Shown: positions 1 through 10,869 of the stretch, one piece after another
How the letters are laid out: each line of letters starts with the position of its first letter
How positions within the stretch are numbered: the first letter of the stretch is position 1
Assembly (NCBI RefSeq): GCF_964204645.1
Contig: NC_134029.1
Coordinates: 14,436,850 to 14,500,849, forward strand
Source of the DNA: Tubulanus polymorphus
Taxonomy: Eukaryota > Nemertea > Palaeonemertea > Tubulaniformes > Tubulanidae
Length of the DNA stretch: 64,000 nucleotides
Direction of reading: 5' to 3'
Position numbers and translations under genes: made by a program
Notes under the pieces: model-generated
The model's database searches: none
What the model saw: the letters and a program-made list of their open reading frames with translations, nothing else
Told to the model about the DNA's origin: nothing

Positions 1-356
1 TGTTTCAATTTAAAATTAAAATCTGTTCTACACCTTTCTTTATGATAATTATTTTGATACTCATTATAATGTTCTCTATTATTATCCCTCCATTCTGTCC
101 TATATTCTGCTATATAATCTGGGTGATTTTCTCTCCATTGTTTATTAATAGCTTAATTGCATTTTTCTTTATTATTTGCTTGATATTATTTAGTATTTAG
201 TTTACTACAAGATTTGCAATTATGTTGTAAACCATCTTTGCTAATATTGCGTTTATAATAATCTGTAAATGGCTTATTTATTTTACACTTAGTACATGTC
301 TTCTGATATATATTAACAACACTATGCGTAATATTTATAGTTTGTGGCTGTTCCAT
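1..356 (-). pseudogene. HNH/endonuclease VII-like zinc protein, cut by window edge
   Basis: The reading starts at an ATG preceded by ATAATAAATGG, the promoter style shared by the viral-like genes of this window. The first 56 codons contain two C-x2-C pairs (CTKC about residue 21, CKSC about residue 47) with a DGLQHNCKSC signature between them. This is the usual N-terminal zinc module of phage and large-DNA-virus HNH or endonuclease VII-like proteins. A stop follows at 186-188. The same style of sequence then continues to base 1 (tyrosine- and asparagine-rich helices, then DFNFKLK), with one more stop. I read it as one gene with at least two nonsense changes, its C-terminal nuclease part lying outside the window. 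Nuclease activity is inferred from family resemblance; the HNH residues themselves are not visible. Confidence 0.5.
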
Positions 357-394
357 TTATTATAGATATTTTTACTAAAATATCATTAAAAAAC

Positions 395-695
395 TTAATT
401 TGAATTATAAAATTTCTCATTAAGTTCATGAATGTATCTATGAGTTTTTAAACTCTTTAAATTTTTATATCTTTCATTACATATTTCACAGCATTTAATA
501 TTATTCAATCTATCTGAAATATAATTGATGTTATCTTTTAATTCAGCATGTCTAATTTTACAAGAATCATAAAACTAACAACTGTTTTAATGAGTAAATT
601 GAAAGAGATAATAATCCTGAAATTATAATAATTGATTTAATATTCTGTTGATTATTATATATAAGGTGTAATAAGTTTAATATATTTTCACTCAT
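395..695 (-). pseudogene. Small membrane protein with C-terminal C2H2 finger, frameshifted
   Basis: An ATG at 695, preceded by AATAATTAAATGAG, opens a 42-residue reading with one hydrophobic segment (about residues 20-34, isoleucine/leucine rich). It ends at a TGA at 567-569. In the next frame, beginning at that point, the sequence runs on without a start codon. It contains a C2H2 finger, CCEICNERYKNLKSLKTHRY followed by IH (C-x2-C-x12-H-x4-H spacing), and stops at 395-397. The continuity and spacing suggest one gene of about 100 residues broken by a single-base frameshift; two overlapping genes are possible. Function unknown. It lies between the HNH-like gene and another tiny membrane protein on the same strand, all AT rich. 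Confidence 0.45.
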
Positions 696-781
696 TTAAT
701 TATTAGGTTAATTCACTAATCTGATTCAATAACTTTTTTATTTCGATGATTCTTTCCATTTAATTTCTTTAATTTCTTATT

Positions 782-913
782 TTATTTTATATTTTCATTC
801 ATCAAATCCTTACTGATATTTTCATAGTAAAAGTATAATGCGGCCAATATTAAACCTCCAGCAACTAAATAATGTTTCAAATCACTACTTCCGGTTGGAA
901 TGAAACCATCCAT
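782..913 (-). CDS. 43-residue membrane protein, viral-like
   Basis: This short intact reading starts at the ATG at 913, preceded by AATATTTTTCTTAAATAGATGG, which matches the T-run plus TAAATG-type promoter of the other viral-like genes. The product has a short polar N-terminus, then one hydrophobic segment (about residues 16-30, LVAGGLILAALYFYY), then a charged tail rich in N, E and K. It is probably a single-pass membrane or virion-envelope peptide. I do not recognise a family. The promoter match and position between two conserved-style genes are the main reasons to call it real, because its length alone would not support that. Confidence 0.4.
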   Translation of the reverse strand: MDGFIPTGSSDLKHYLVAGGLILAALYFYYENISKDLMNENIK

Positions 914-1500
914 CTATTTAAGAAAAATATTAAAAGATTGAAAAATATTTAATATTTTATAATCATTTTTTAAATATCAAACTTTTATATGATTCAATCA
1001 AATAACAATTAAACTTACTGTCTAACAGTTATTCATTAACTAATTTCTCAATGTTTTAACTATTATATATTTGAAACATACAGCTTAATCTTTTTTCAAT
1101 ATATATTTATTATTCTTTTCATATTCGATATGTTTAATTGTTCGATAATGTTTTGATTTATGTGATCTTAAATATTTACCTCCACAATCACAATACACTT
1201 TTTCATTAGGATTGAATTTTCTAAATTCATCATCTAAATTACATTGAATGCCAATATCTTTATAAGAATTATTATTAACTGATTCACATTGAATTCCAAT
1301 ATTTGATGAATTTTCATTATAGATAATTTGTTTATTATCAAAATTGAAATAACATGATTGTCTTTTTTCAATTCTTAAATTAATCAAATCATTGTAACTT
1401 TTAGAAAGTATTAAGTCATCATTTCTTTCATCAAAAAGAGTTTGAGGAATATTTATTATGTTTTCATCTAAATTACCTTTATAATTTAAAACTGTATTAA

Positions 1501-2274
1501 CACGTTGACTGCCACTCAAAAAATTTTTTTTTCTCAACATTGCCAATTTCACCAATAAACGAAAAGTAGGCGGAAACCACATATATTGATTTTTATTGCA
1601 TTTAATGCATGTATTACACCTATTATATGGTGAAAACAGAGTTGAATCGAGTCTCGTAGTTGGCAGTGGGGGTAAACGTTTTATACCAGTTGTCAGCTAC
1701 GAGACTACGCATTTCACTATCTTGCATGTGTTCCCCCATCAGATAGAAAGCAATACCCCACAAAGCCATGTCGCATTTGCAGAAGAGATGGTAACCGCAA
1801 AGAAACACGTTACGTTTGTGATGTCTGTCCTGGCAAACCAGCATTATGTGTAACCCCTTGTTTCAGGAGATACCATGTACAAAACTAAAGAAATGCCATG
1901 ACAACAATGCTATAATTTCTATCGTACTATGTTTATCGATTCACAGTGAGGTGAATCATTTCTTTCCAATTAGGAAAGGTATTTGATAAGCGTTTAATGC
2001 CTTATAAACTTTGATGTGAAAATAATCACGTAATATAATTTGATTTTTTAGATGTTCATAAATAAATAAAGAATTGATAAAAAAAGTTAGTTATTGATTT
2101 TTTAAAAATTACTTGTTTATCTGAGTTGCCAGACTTCGATTTATGTTGTTATCCACATTGCCAAACACAAAAAAAATGAATTCATTCACTCCGGGCTCAC
2201 TACGAGATATCTCGTAGTGGCAAGGAGCGGTACACCTGCTACTACGAGATATCTCGTAGATGGCAGTCAACGTG
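1501..2274 (+). mobile_element. Truncated piggyBac-type DNA transposon
   Basis: TTAA at 1497-1500 and TTAA at 2275-2278 are the target duplication typical of piggyBac. Inside them are perfect 14-bp terminal inverted repeats, CACGTTGACTGCCA at the left and its reverse complement TGGCAGTCAACGTG at the right. The right end also has two 18-bp palindromes (ctacgagatatctcgtag near 2201 and 2242). Only the C-terminal part of a transposase is left inside (see 1712-1888), so the copy is a non-autonomous internal-deletion derivative. Confidence 0.85.
1712..1888 (+). pseudogene. piggyBac transposase C-terminal cysteine-rich domain
   Basis: The plus-strand frame ending at the TAA at 1886-1888 encodes PTKPCRICRRDGNRKETRYV followed by CDVCPGKPALCVTPCFRRYH. 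This is the cysteine-rich zinc domain that closes piggyBac transposases and binds the terminal repeats. About 58 residues are readable. Upstream the frame is lost, and the catalytic DDD core is absent, so this fragment could not catalyse transposition. It sits inside the 774-bp element with TTAA ends, which agrees with the assignment. Confidence 0.8.
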
Positions 2275-2504
2275 TTAAATATTTTAGGATTTTTAGCACC
2301 ATTATCAAAAGTATCTATTAGTTCAGTAATTATCTATGTTTCATTTGACTATATTTGATTAATCATAGTAATATTATCAATTCTATATTGTCTCTCGTAC
2401 ACTAAATTTGATGCTGAGATATAGTTTTTAATGTTAAATAATGAAAATAAGTTATTAGTTTCTTTTATTTCGATTTTGAATTTAGGTTCTTCTTCTTTCT
2501 TCAT

Positions 2505-5092
2505 TTTAATAACAAACTTTTATTAAATAACATTCAAAAAGGCCAAACTTTAGTTTGAAATCCAGCAAATCTAAATTGATATAAATACTTACAATAACTG
2601 TGCCGTACCAGGGGTATATAGAACCAGACTGACGCCTAGCTAAGAATTCACAGGTTTAAATACAGTGCTGGTCATAAGCGCGAAAAATGTTGAAGTTCGC
2701 GTAACAAAATGATGAATTGCAGGATTTAATACGCTTCGAAACACAGTACAATCACACTACTGAGTATTGAATACATTATAGAAATAGCTCTAAAGAAATA
2801 CAATAAATCGACATATCTATATGAAATACACCAGTTTCCAACAAACACATCAAAAAAGTGATATATAGCGATGATAGTCAGCCTCAGCGTGAGTGTGATA
2901 ATGTATTCATATCCCTGGCCAAGTGCCAAGTACCTGGTTTCCTGGAAAACTAAAACTAGGCCACGTGTTGAGGCATGTTCTTCTCACTACACGCTGCACG
3001 GCCTCGGCGCTGTTGCTTGTAAAGTATGTCCTATTTGATTTCATCAAAATAGATTTTACACATCAAATTAGTCTCGCTTTATTTTCTGAAAAAATTGCAT
3101 GTAAGTGTTTGTTCATGCATTCATTCTCTCCAGTGCGTAGGTCGTCGTCAGTTTCTCTAAAAATAGACAACCATCATAGTAACTGAGCCACTCGCCTAGT
3201 TTTCGTCGATAGATATATTGTGATATTTGGCATCCAGCATTAAAACCATATCTGACTTTTCACGAATTCCTGTGTGGTTTTCTGTCTCAGACACACTGAG
3301 GAGGCGTTGAATTGAACAATTATCTTGGGAGAGGACCCCCAAACCACCCGCAATGGTTTCGCACCTTCAGTGCTTGCATCGTCGTTGCAGAATAAGTTTA
3401 ATATTTCTTACTGCACCCTGCTATAAATTTGACCCGTGCAGAACACTGCTTGTTGGTGGGAGTTCAGAGGAAGATTTGTCAAACGAATAAATACTTTAAT
3501 CTTATTAATGCAGTGTGAAATTTCACTTTTTTTAAACATTTCCCTAAATTATTAGAAAATGCCGATAGTAAGACCGTGGGAAAGTTTTTATCGTTGAATG
3601 GGCGAATCATGGCGGCAGAGTGCACCTGTGATAGGCGGAAATAGTTCCATGTGATGGCAAAGTTTTTAAATGATTATACAGTCGGAGGTAGTTTATCAAC
3701 TTTTTTCAACTATAGTGCTGCTATTTTCCCAATCAAATTGCTAGATTTCGATTTCGGTTTCTCATAAGTCAACACTTGTAATTCAAGTGTGATTTGATGT
3801 GTGTAGAGATACATCGTGACTAGCGTATCGAATGGTGGCGCCATGTTTAAGCTGCGCATCGATTGTTGAATAGTGGAATTATAGGGTGGAATTATCTTGA
3901 TTGTATCCATACGAAGTTTAATAAAGGTTAATGTCAAGAAATGTTCAATCGTTGGCCTACGTGAATGACCTTCCTTGAGCGTTCGCTGCCGTTGCGCCGC
4001 TCAAAATTATGAATAAAGTGTTATATAACTGATTGTTAATGACATACAACAAATAAACCTTTAAAGAAAGGTACCTAGTGTCTGACATTCTACTGAAAAA
4101 TTCCGGATTGATTCACCGCATAGTTTTTTCATGGTGAGCATTTGAGTATATGAATCAATTAACATGATTGACAGACCCGAGTGCGGTTTTATCAGCTGTT
4201 GAAGATGTTCGATGTAAACAATAATTTTAACCACGTGCGCGATGAAAACTAAGAAGCACTTAATTTTTTAATTACATGTAATTTGAATAGGCATCTGTGC
4301 TCGTTTTTCAAAAAGTTGAATTTTAATTGACTCCTATTGCATTGGCCTAAGCCAGGCCCTCTGGAATTGAATTGAATTCGACACAGTAATTCGCCTGTAA
4401 TTTGCAATGAATCTTTTTGAAAATTAGCTTGAAGATTGGGTCCGGCGAGATGTCCACCCCTATTGTAAAAGAATGTCATTGGTGATCAAATATGGCTGCC
4501 ATTGGGGTGGCCATCTTGAATTTCTTGTTTGCACGATGCAACCCGCAATTCTTGATGGATTTTCACAAAATTTGTTGTGAGGATCAGGGTAGGTAAGCTG
4601 TCCATGCCTTTTGTATATGGAGGTCATCGGCTTTCAAATATGGCCGTCAGGTCAGCCATCTTGAATTTCTAGCAAGAATCGGCCTGCAATTCTTGATGCA
4701 TTTTCATTATACTAGGTGTAAGAAATTTGGTAGGCAAAATGTCTACCCCTTATTGAAAATTGAGTTCAAGTATGGCCACCAGGGTTGTCCTCCATCTTGG
4801 ATTTCTTTTCAGCACGATGCCTACACCAATTCTTGATGCATTTTTTCATGTAGTGTGATCTTTGGGGCAGCTAAAATGGGCTTGTAAGGATACGGGCTTT
4901 TAATGTAAGGATATACTAACAGGAAATAACATTATCGCCACATGGCCTATGCCATCTTAACTATTTTAAAACTTGTTACATCGTTACAATGTTAATCTTT
5001 CTGTAAAACTTTGAATACTGAATCATTCTTCTTCTACTGCGTCATGAAGGTATAAGGCCCGTGGGCCTCTTGTTTTATTTTGGGATGCAAAT
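2505..5092. other. Non-coding stretch with dispersed repeat fragments
   Basis: No convincing exon is seen. Around 3300-3410 there is a fragment with 'ggacccccaaaccacccg' that resembles the copy at 8560-8650. From about 4440 to 4860 several diverged units repeat a pattern of 'atggc..gccatcttgaatttct..ttcttgatgcattttcac'. Confidence 0.4.
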
Positions 5093-5304
5093 AATGACAA
5101 CTTATTAGATGAGATTGACTGGAGTGTCTTGTCGACGTTCAGGTTGGGCTAAAGCCCACAAATAAGTTTGAGACTAATCAGTAGTAATAGTGCGTAGGCA
5201 TGGGTTGGGGTACACCAAAGTTTTGCTTATTCAAGGAGATTCTCTATGAGATCACAAGTTGGCTTCCAATTTCAGACCATTATCCGAACAAGAACAGGAA
5301 GATT
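5093..5304 (+). repeat. 212-bp segmental duplication, copy 1
   Basis: This block reappears at 5580-5791 with only about ten substitutions. It carries a polypyrimidine tract, a 3' splice site (ttccaatttcag) and the first part of the UIM exon. Copy 1 continues into the complete exon. Confidence 0.85.
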
Positions 5305-5375
5305 TGGCTCTAGCCCAAGCATTAGCTGCAAGTGAAGCGGAGCAATATCAACACAGAAGACAGAATTCACAAAAT
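5276..5375 (+). CDS. Exon with ubiquitin-interacting motif, ZFAND2-like
   Basis: An acceptor (ttccaatttcag at 5264-5275) and a donor (gtaggt at 5376) bracket an open exon. Its product includes PLSEQEQEDLALAQALAASE, then an AEQYQHRR-type polar tail. The acidic patch followed by LALAQALAASE fits a ubiquitin-interacting motif. The closest family I recognise is the C-terminal tail of AN1-type zinc-finger proteins of the ZFAND2 kind, which bind ubiquitinated clients at the proteasome. No AN1 finger exon is seen nearby, so the rest of the gene is outside the window, missing, or in long introns I cannot identify. It may be an isolated duplicated exon. Confidence 0.5.
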
Positions 5376-5579
5376 GTAGGTCCATTTTTCTACAATAATC
5401 ATTATTTTTCTGTTAACTTCTTGTTCTTCTTTAATGTCCATGTTACTTAGGTAGATGCTTTCTATGCTCCTGGCTCAACTTAAGTTGAGAGGGGGCATAT
5501 AGATTCACCCCTGTCTGAGTACACTGCCGCCGCAAGTGACGCCTAGAGGCCGCAATTGTTGACCTATTGTTTTCAACTT

Positions 5580-5791
5580 AATGACAACTTATTAGATGAG
5601 ATTGATTGGAGTGTCTTGTCGATGTTCAGGTTGGGCTAAAGCCCACAACTAAGTTTGAGACTAATCAGTAGGAATAGTGCATAGGCATGGGTTGGGGTAT
5701 ACCAAAGTTTTGCTTATTCAAGGAGATTCTCTATGAGATCACAAGTTGGCTTCTAATTTCAGACCATTATCTGAACAAGAACAGGAAGATT
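5580..5791 (+). repeat. 212-bp segmental duplication, copy 2 with truncated exon
   Basis: This second copy of 5093-5304 repeats the splice acceptor and the first nine or so codons of the UIM exon. It then switches at 5791 into the tandem 'caaattatggccaccagggg' repeat. The exon copy is therefore cut before the ubiquitin-binding helix and cannot be functional as such. Confidence 0.8.
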
Positions 5792-6440
5792 CAAATTATG
5801 GCCACCAGGGGGGCGACATGAAAAACAACGTTAATAGCCTAGAGGCTGCAATTGGTGACCGATTCATTTCAAACTTCGTACACAAGTAGGATATCACTTG
5901 GGCCAGAACCTTATTTAAAATTGGGTCAATTAGATTCAAATTATGGCCACCAGGGGGCTGATATGAAAAACGACGTTAACAGCCTAGAGGCTGCGATTGG
6001 TGACAAATTCATTTCAAACTTAGTACACAAGTAGGATATCACTTCGGCCAGAACCTTATTTAAAATTGAGTTGATTCAATTCAAATTATTGACACCAGGG
6101 GGCCGACATGAAGAACGATGTTAACAGCCTAGAGGCCACAATTGTTGACCGATTGTTTTCAAACTTTGTACACAAGTAGGGTATTACTTGGCCCCGAATC
6201 CTATTTAAAATTGGGTCAATTCGCATAATGGCCACCAGGGGGCAGGCATGAAAAATTACGTAAATAGCCTAAAGGCTATTTACGGCTTAATTTCAAACTT
6301 ACACAAGAAAGTACAAAAAAGTACACAAGTAGGGTATCACTTGGGCCAGATCCCTATTTAATTGGGTCAATTCGATTCAAATTATTACTAGAGGCTGCAA
6401 TTGTTGACCAATTCAAATTATGGCCATCAGGGGAAAACAG
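5791..6440 (+). repeat. Tandem array of ~145-bp units
   Basis: Four to five diverged units follow each other. Each contains 'caaattatggccaccagggg', 'agcctagaggctgcaattg' and 'gtacacaagtagggtatcac'. The first two full starts are 145 bp apart (5791 and 5936). Open frames inside are by-products of the repeat. Confidence 0.75.
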
Positions 6441-6769
6441 TCTAGAGGCTGCAACTGTTGATAAGTTATTTACACTTTGTACACTTGTTCTCTAATATCA
6501 TTCGTACAGAAATAATTGTGGCCATGATATTTCTAACGCATTTACCACAAACCCTGTAACTTCATGTGGCGGTGAGTTTCAGGCCAGGGGCATTCGAGGC
6601 TGCCTCATTCTAGTTGAACATTCACTACAATGAGAATTCAGGCGGGGATCTAGACAGATTAAACTAACTGCATGGCTCGAATTTGAAGTGTCCTTCAAAA
6701 TTTTTGTATGGTATTCAAGATTTCATACGGTAATGGCCTTTGGTGATCGTCACCGGCGTCATGAATGAA

Positions 6770-6965
6770 GAAATCCCGTAATAGAATTTTAAATATGATA
6801 AAATTTGTTAAGGTGAAAACGCAACGTTTCGACTGTTGACTGACAGCAATCTCAGGTGGAATGTAGACATTCCTAGTGATAAGGGCTTTTAGTCAGATGG
6901 CTGTCAGTCAACAGCCGAAACGTTGTGGTTTAACTTTAATAAATTTCATGATACAAAATTCTGTT
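6770..6965. repeat. Foldback element with ~75-bp imperfect inverted repeats
   Basis: Positions 6822-6847 and 6900-6925 are inverted copies identical at 25 of 26 bases (core caacgtttcg, ctgttgactgacagc). Weaker inverted similarity extends outward to about 6770 and 6965 (attttaaatatgataaaattt against its complement). This is a MITE-like or other terminal-repeat relic; no coding sequence inside. Confidence 0.65.
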
Positions 6966-7407
6966 GTTGAATTTCTTTATTTAGTTAACACGGTTTAGAG
7001 TATTGTATTCGACTAATTCGGGTCCTGTAGTCGTTAAGATCGAAAATTATCTACTTTTTGGCACGGAAGGGATATACAACCGTGTCGGTCGCTATGAAAG
7101 GGATTCCCTGTATATATGCACCTTAAATCGGTACCTTTGTTGGTTCTAGCCTGCATTCACTTCCAAATTCAAAGGACATGTGACAACTTTTCCAAAGAAC
7201 CCCAGTTTTTAGTCGCATATCGTTGGTCTATGGTCACATTTCTCATAGGGATTGCAATCTTGATTGAAAATTGAATGAATTCGATTAAAAAGGTATTTTA
7301 ATAGCGAATTCTTCCATTCCGTCATGTACTGTTTCCATTTACCGGATATGACGTCAGCGCCAGAAGGGCGGCGCTAGCCGTAATAGACAGATACATGCCA
7401 TTCAGAT

Positions 7408-9137
7408 ATGTGGGATAGTCACAGTGATCTTTCTACGGACGATGAATCGATTAATAGCAATTATGCCGTTGAAAATGACCAAGAAGATCAAGAAACTGAC
7501 TCTTCTAGTGATGAAGAGGTCATTAACCCATATTTACATGAGCCGTTGGCTGAAGAAAATGAGCAAATTGAAGGAGAACGACCAGACAATCGGCCGGATC
7601 GAGAGTATAGACTTCAACCATACAGTCTCGAACAATGGTGAGTTATTCATCACGATCGTTGCCGATAAATAACGATTGTTGTTAAATACAAAAGCACTCA
7701 AATAGCACATTATTCGTCGAGCTTTCGCAAATCCTGGAAGTACATGGGCCCAAAACTCGATGAATAATATGCTACTTCTCATTTGGGTAAATTCAAGTAA
7801 AATTCAATTAAATTTTAGTAAGCCTAGAAAATTGAAATTGCGATAGTTTGCAGTAAAGACTGTAAGCATATATCTTCTTTTTGGAGTAGCTTCACGTGAT
7901 GTATACGGGGATGAAAATCTTGCGTGGAAATCCGCGGTTGGATATCTATTTTTATCATTCTTGTGATTCATGTAGATCCGTTGAGAAAATAGGGGGGATA
8001 CCTGTAGTGGTTATAGTTTTTAGGAAAAGTTCTGAGTTGAAATCATAGCACACTTAATGAACAGACCGTAAAAGTGTCTTATAAAACCGGTGCTACAATC
8101 TCTTAAACTCTCATATACAACATTGTTGCGAAACATCGGTATTGTCTAAAGCCACCTGTCAGCGCGAGTTTCAACAAATCAATATATTGTATATAACAGC
8201 GCTGGCGCTGCGCGGCAGATTTATATTTAGAATTTGCAGTCGCGCGTCATTCGACAAGGAATATATGTACGTAATCAATAATAAAATTAGTCATTGTTTC
8301 AATCCACGCACTTTGTGTTGGTCCTGAGCGATGGATAGGAAAATTAAAGATAGGGGCTCCGCTTTGGACCCCTCAACAATTACCTGAGGGATTCGAACCT
8401 AACTGGTCTCACTATATGTATCTAAGATTTGGATATTGTCGGAGCCATCCTTTTCATTAAAATAAACAACAAACGATCGACCGCGCGTGGTAGCAGTCTT
8501 ATTTTGTCATGAGTCACTGCTGGATAATGGACCTCAGATGCGCCAAGAACCCCTTGAAATTTCAAAATTTTCTGGGGGGAGGATCCCAAAACCCCCCGTA
8601 AGGGGCTTAGCCCCTTTCGGTGCTCGCGACTGCTGGCTACGCCAGCACTTTTCTCGTAGTTGTACTTCCGCGTTTTTCAAAGTAGTCCGTTTTCATCCCT
8701 GTATATAAAACATGATATAAATAAAAAACTATAATTTTTATATTTATGTTTTAGGTGTCATTGTAACCACTGTCAAGTCATGCAAACTGAACCAGAATGT
8801 ACTTGTTGTCGGGAGATTCAGCCGGTCGAGTCTAGGCGTGAGGAAATAGAGACTTCGGTAGTTGAACCTCATTCGATCAAGTTTATCACGGACACTCCGG
8901 GATTTGCAACTGTGTGCTTAGATCCGTCGGTACTACACACAGCGTAGCTGGCATATAAGGCGCAATATGGACGGAAAGGATTTGATGGAAATAATAACCA
9001 AAAAATGCGTCATATAGCCTACAGACAGTGTGTACGATGGTGCTGGGGTTTTTGCGGTAAAAACAATAGGGTAACCTATTAGGTATGAGGGTAACCTCAT
9101 GCGTAGTGTCGTGCATCCGGTCGCATTTCCCATTGGA
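7408..9137 (+). pseudogene. Two-exon P2RX7-C-like zinc-domain gene with internal stops
   Basis: Exon 1 (7408-7637) starts at an ATG and encodes an acidic low-complexity region (DDES, DQEDQETDSSSDEE) ending PYSLEQW at a gtgagt donor. Exon 2 starts at 8755 after 'atgttttag'. Joining the two splits a TGG codon in frame and gives a cysteine cluster: CHCNHC, then ECTCCREI. Next come GFATVCL and, further on, AYRQCVRWCWGF. This order matches the zinc-binding C-terminal domain of P2X7 receptors (P2RX7_C), which occurs in many invertebrate proteins without a channel part. An in-frame TAG at 8945-8947 replaces a residue within the domain, and another TAG follows NNRVTY. The copy is therefore probably dead, unless the first stop is a sequencing error. 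It converges with a transposase gene. Confidence 0.65.
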
Positions 9138-9429
9138 TAATGGAGATCAAGTCTACAAGGGTTTTCGTCTTCCAGTGCTTGATAAGATTTTTCTCTTTAT
9201 TCTTCCTCATTCAATCATACGTTTATGACGCACCCCGGTACAGTGTACAATTATTGTGAAATTTCGTCCAAAAGAATAAAATATATTCATTCATTTCACT
9301 GGTTTTCCTATGTTTCTTCGAGGGGTTTAAAGTCCGTGTACATCCGATGTTGGGCAAAATCCTACAATCCCAGGTTTAGTACAGCTTCATACTCAGAGGT
9401 GCCAACCTGTACGTATTTTTCGTAATTTT

Positions 9430-10855
9430 TCGTATTTTTCGTAATATATTTTGAATCCATTGTTTTATGTCTTCATTTCCTTTGCGTTTTGTCAGCTTCT
9501 CCAGTTTCTTTGCAAATGCTGAATAATACCTAAGTTGCCATAACAATGTTATCTTATGTTCTGACTCGACGTAGGAAAAAAACATGTAAAGGGCAAAAAT
9601 ATCAATATTGTGACAATATCATTAGTTCTACATGGCATGTTGTGTTTTTGAACGATCTCTTCCTTTAACGCAATGCCAACAGTCATAGAAATGAGGAACA
9701 TTCCAACATTCGCGTGTCCATTTCCTAACAGATAAGTGCATATCGGTAAAAAATGCGGATACACTGAATTTCACCAAGGTCTTCTGACATTGTTTCAGCC
9801 CCTCCAATTCCATCACGTTTGACGACGTTGTGTCGTTACTCTGTAAATAAAATTTTAAAAAAAACATCAACATTGATCAACCTACGTATGACAATCAAAA
9901 TAATGGAAATCCTGCAGAATTGAAGATTGAATTTACCTGCACTAATTCTGATGTAAGGATTCTATTTTGCCGCAAGTCCATTATTGTGTAAAAGCAATAC
10001 TTCGCTGAATGACCTGGGCTATCGCAGCGACCATCCCCTCCCAGCAGTAGTGGTTTATTTCCGATGGAATCCAATTGCAGCTTTTCTCTTTTCATTGAAG
10101 TATTTTCTTATTGCATGGTGAATATACCGGGATTGGTGTCTGTAAACCGTTCTTATTGTGGAACAATGAATTTTCATTAAACTGAAATCATGATAAAGTC
10201 TATCAGCTGTATGACTAATGGGAACAGTCTATCAAAATATTATGAAGTAGTCTTCTAGAAAGAATCCATATACCCGTTAGAATAAATGTAAAAATACTAT
10301 TTCAAGTGACACTTACTTGAACAGGCGGGTCACTTTGGTTGTTAGATTACCAGTCAAAATTATCATGGCACTTAGCATTATGCTACACACTGGAATGCCT
10401 CGGATTGTTGATTCACTCTTCCATTCAGTTGCGTTATGGCATGAAGTGCATTTTGTTCTCACAGTGATTTGATTTCCAAAAATTTGACGCCAGACCCTGT
10501 TTGATGCCTTACAAATGACGCACGATGCAAAAGCAGCAGCAGGGCAGATTGTAAGACAACAAATTTTGACTGATCTCTAATGGGCAAATCTGATTCATCC
10601 CTAAAATAGAAAAGAAAAAATTGAATTGTTTCTCAGATTAGTTACCAGCAAAGAATTATAGAGAAAACAGCACTATGCAACGGCTTTCATGTCATACCTC
10701 ATCTCTTCAAATGCAAACTTCTCAAAATCATTATCGTCAAATTCTATCTCGGATTCTGAGTCAGTTGTCTCGGGGAGATATTCCATGTGATGTCTTTTTA
10801 ACTTTTGAGGCGTCATCTGTGTGGATCTTGTCACCCTGCGTCTTTTCTTAGTCAT
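9430..10855 (-). pseudogene. Five-exon DDE-type transposase, frameshifted and 3' truncated
   Basis: Exons read on the minus strand: A 10855-10698 (basic start MTKKRRRVTR, acidic tail); B 10600-10317 (cysteine pairs CVIC and CTSC); C 10181-9937 (GGDGRCDSPGHSAKYC, first catalytic aspartate); D from 9840 (MELEGLK, FFTDMHLSVRKW second aspartate, FYDCWHCVKG); and a probable E near 9512-9430 (FAKKLEKLTKRKGNEDIKQW). Junctions A-B, B-C and C-D use GT-AG and keep frame exactly. Exon B needs one frameshift in its CTG run before CVIC. The link from D to E is not clean and the C-terminal acidic residue is missing. The family is the DDE transposase common as 'uncharacterized' proteins in fish and invertebrates. 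I cannot name it securely; Kolobok-like is one possibility. Confidence 0.65.
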
Positions 10856-10869
10856 ATGTCTTCGCGTAC

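Larger units (their letters stand above)
1085..2504 (-). pseudogene. Viral-like zinc-finger gene split by a piggyBac-type insertion
   Basis: The start is the ATG at 2504, preceded by GTTATTAAAATG, the same upstream element as the polymerase and SSB-like genes near 36.4, 39.2 and 50.5 kb. The first part (2504 to about 2275) is charged and carries two stops. The second part (about 1500 to 1085) is open and ends in a zinc motif, VYCDCGGKYLRSHKSKHY followed by RTIKH (C-x-C then H-x3-H and H). Between them lies a 774-bp transposon bounded by TTAA. Across one TTAA the reading frame is the same on both sides, so the insertion was into an open reading frame. The first ~28 residues of the downstream open frame are transposon sequence, not gene. 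The zinc motif suggests nucleic-acid or protein binding; function unknown. Confidence 0.6.
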
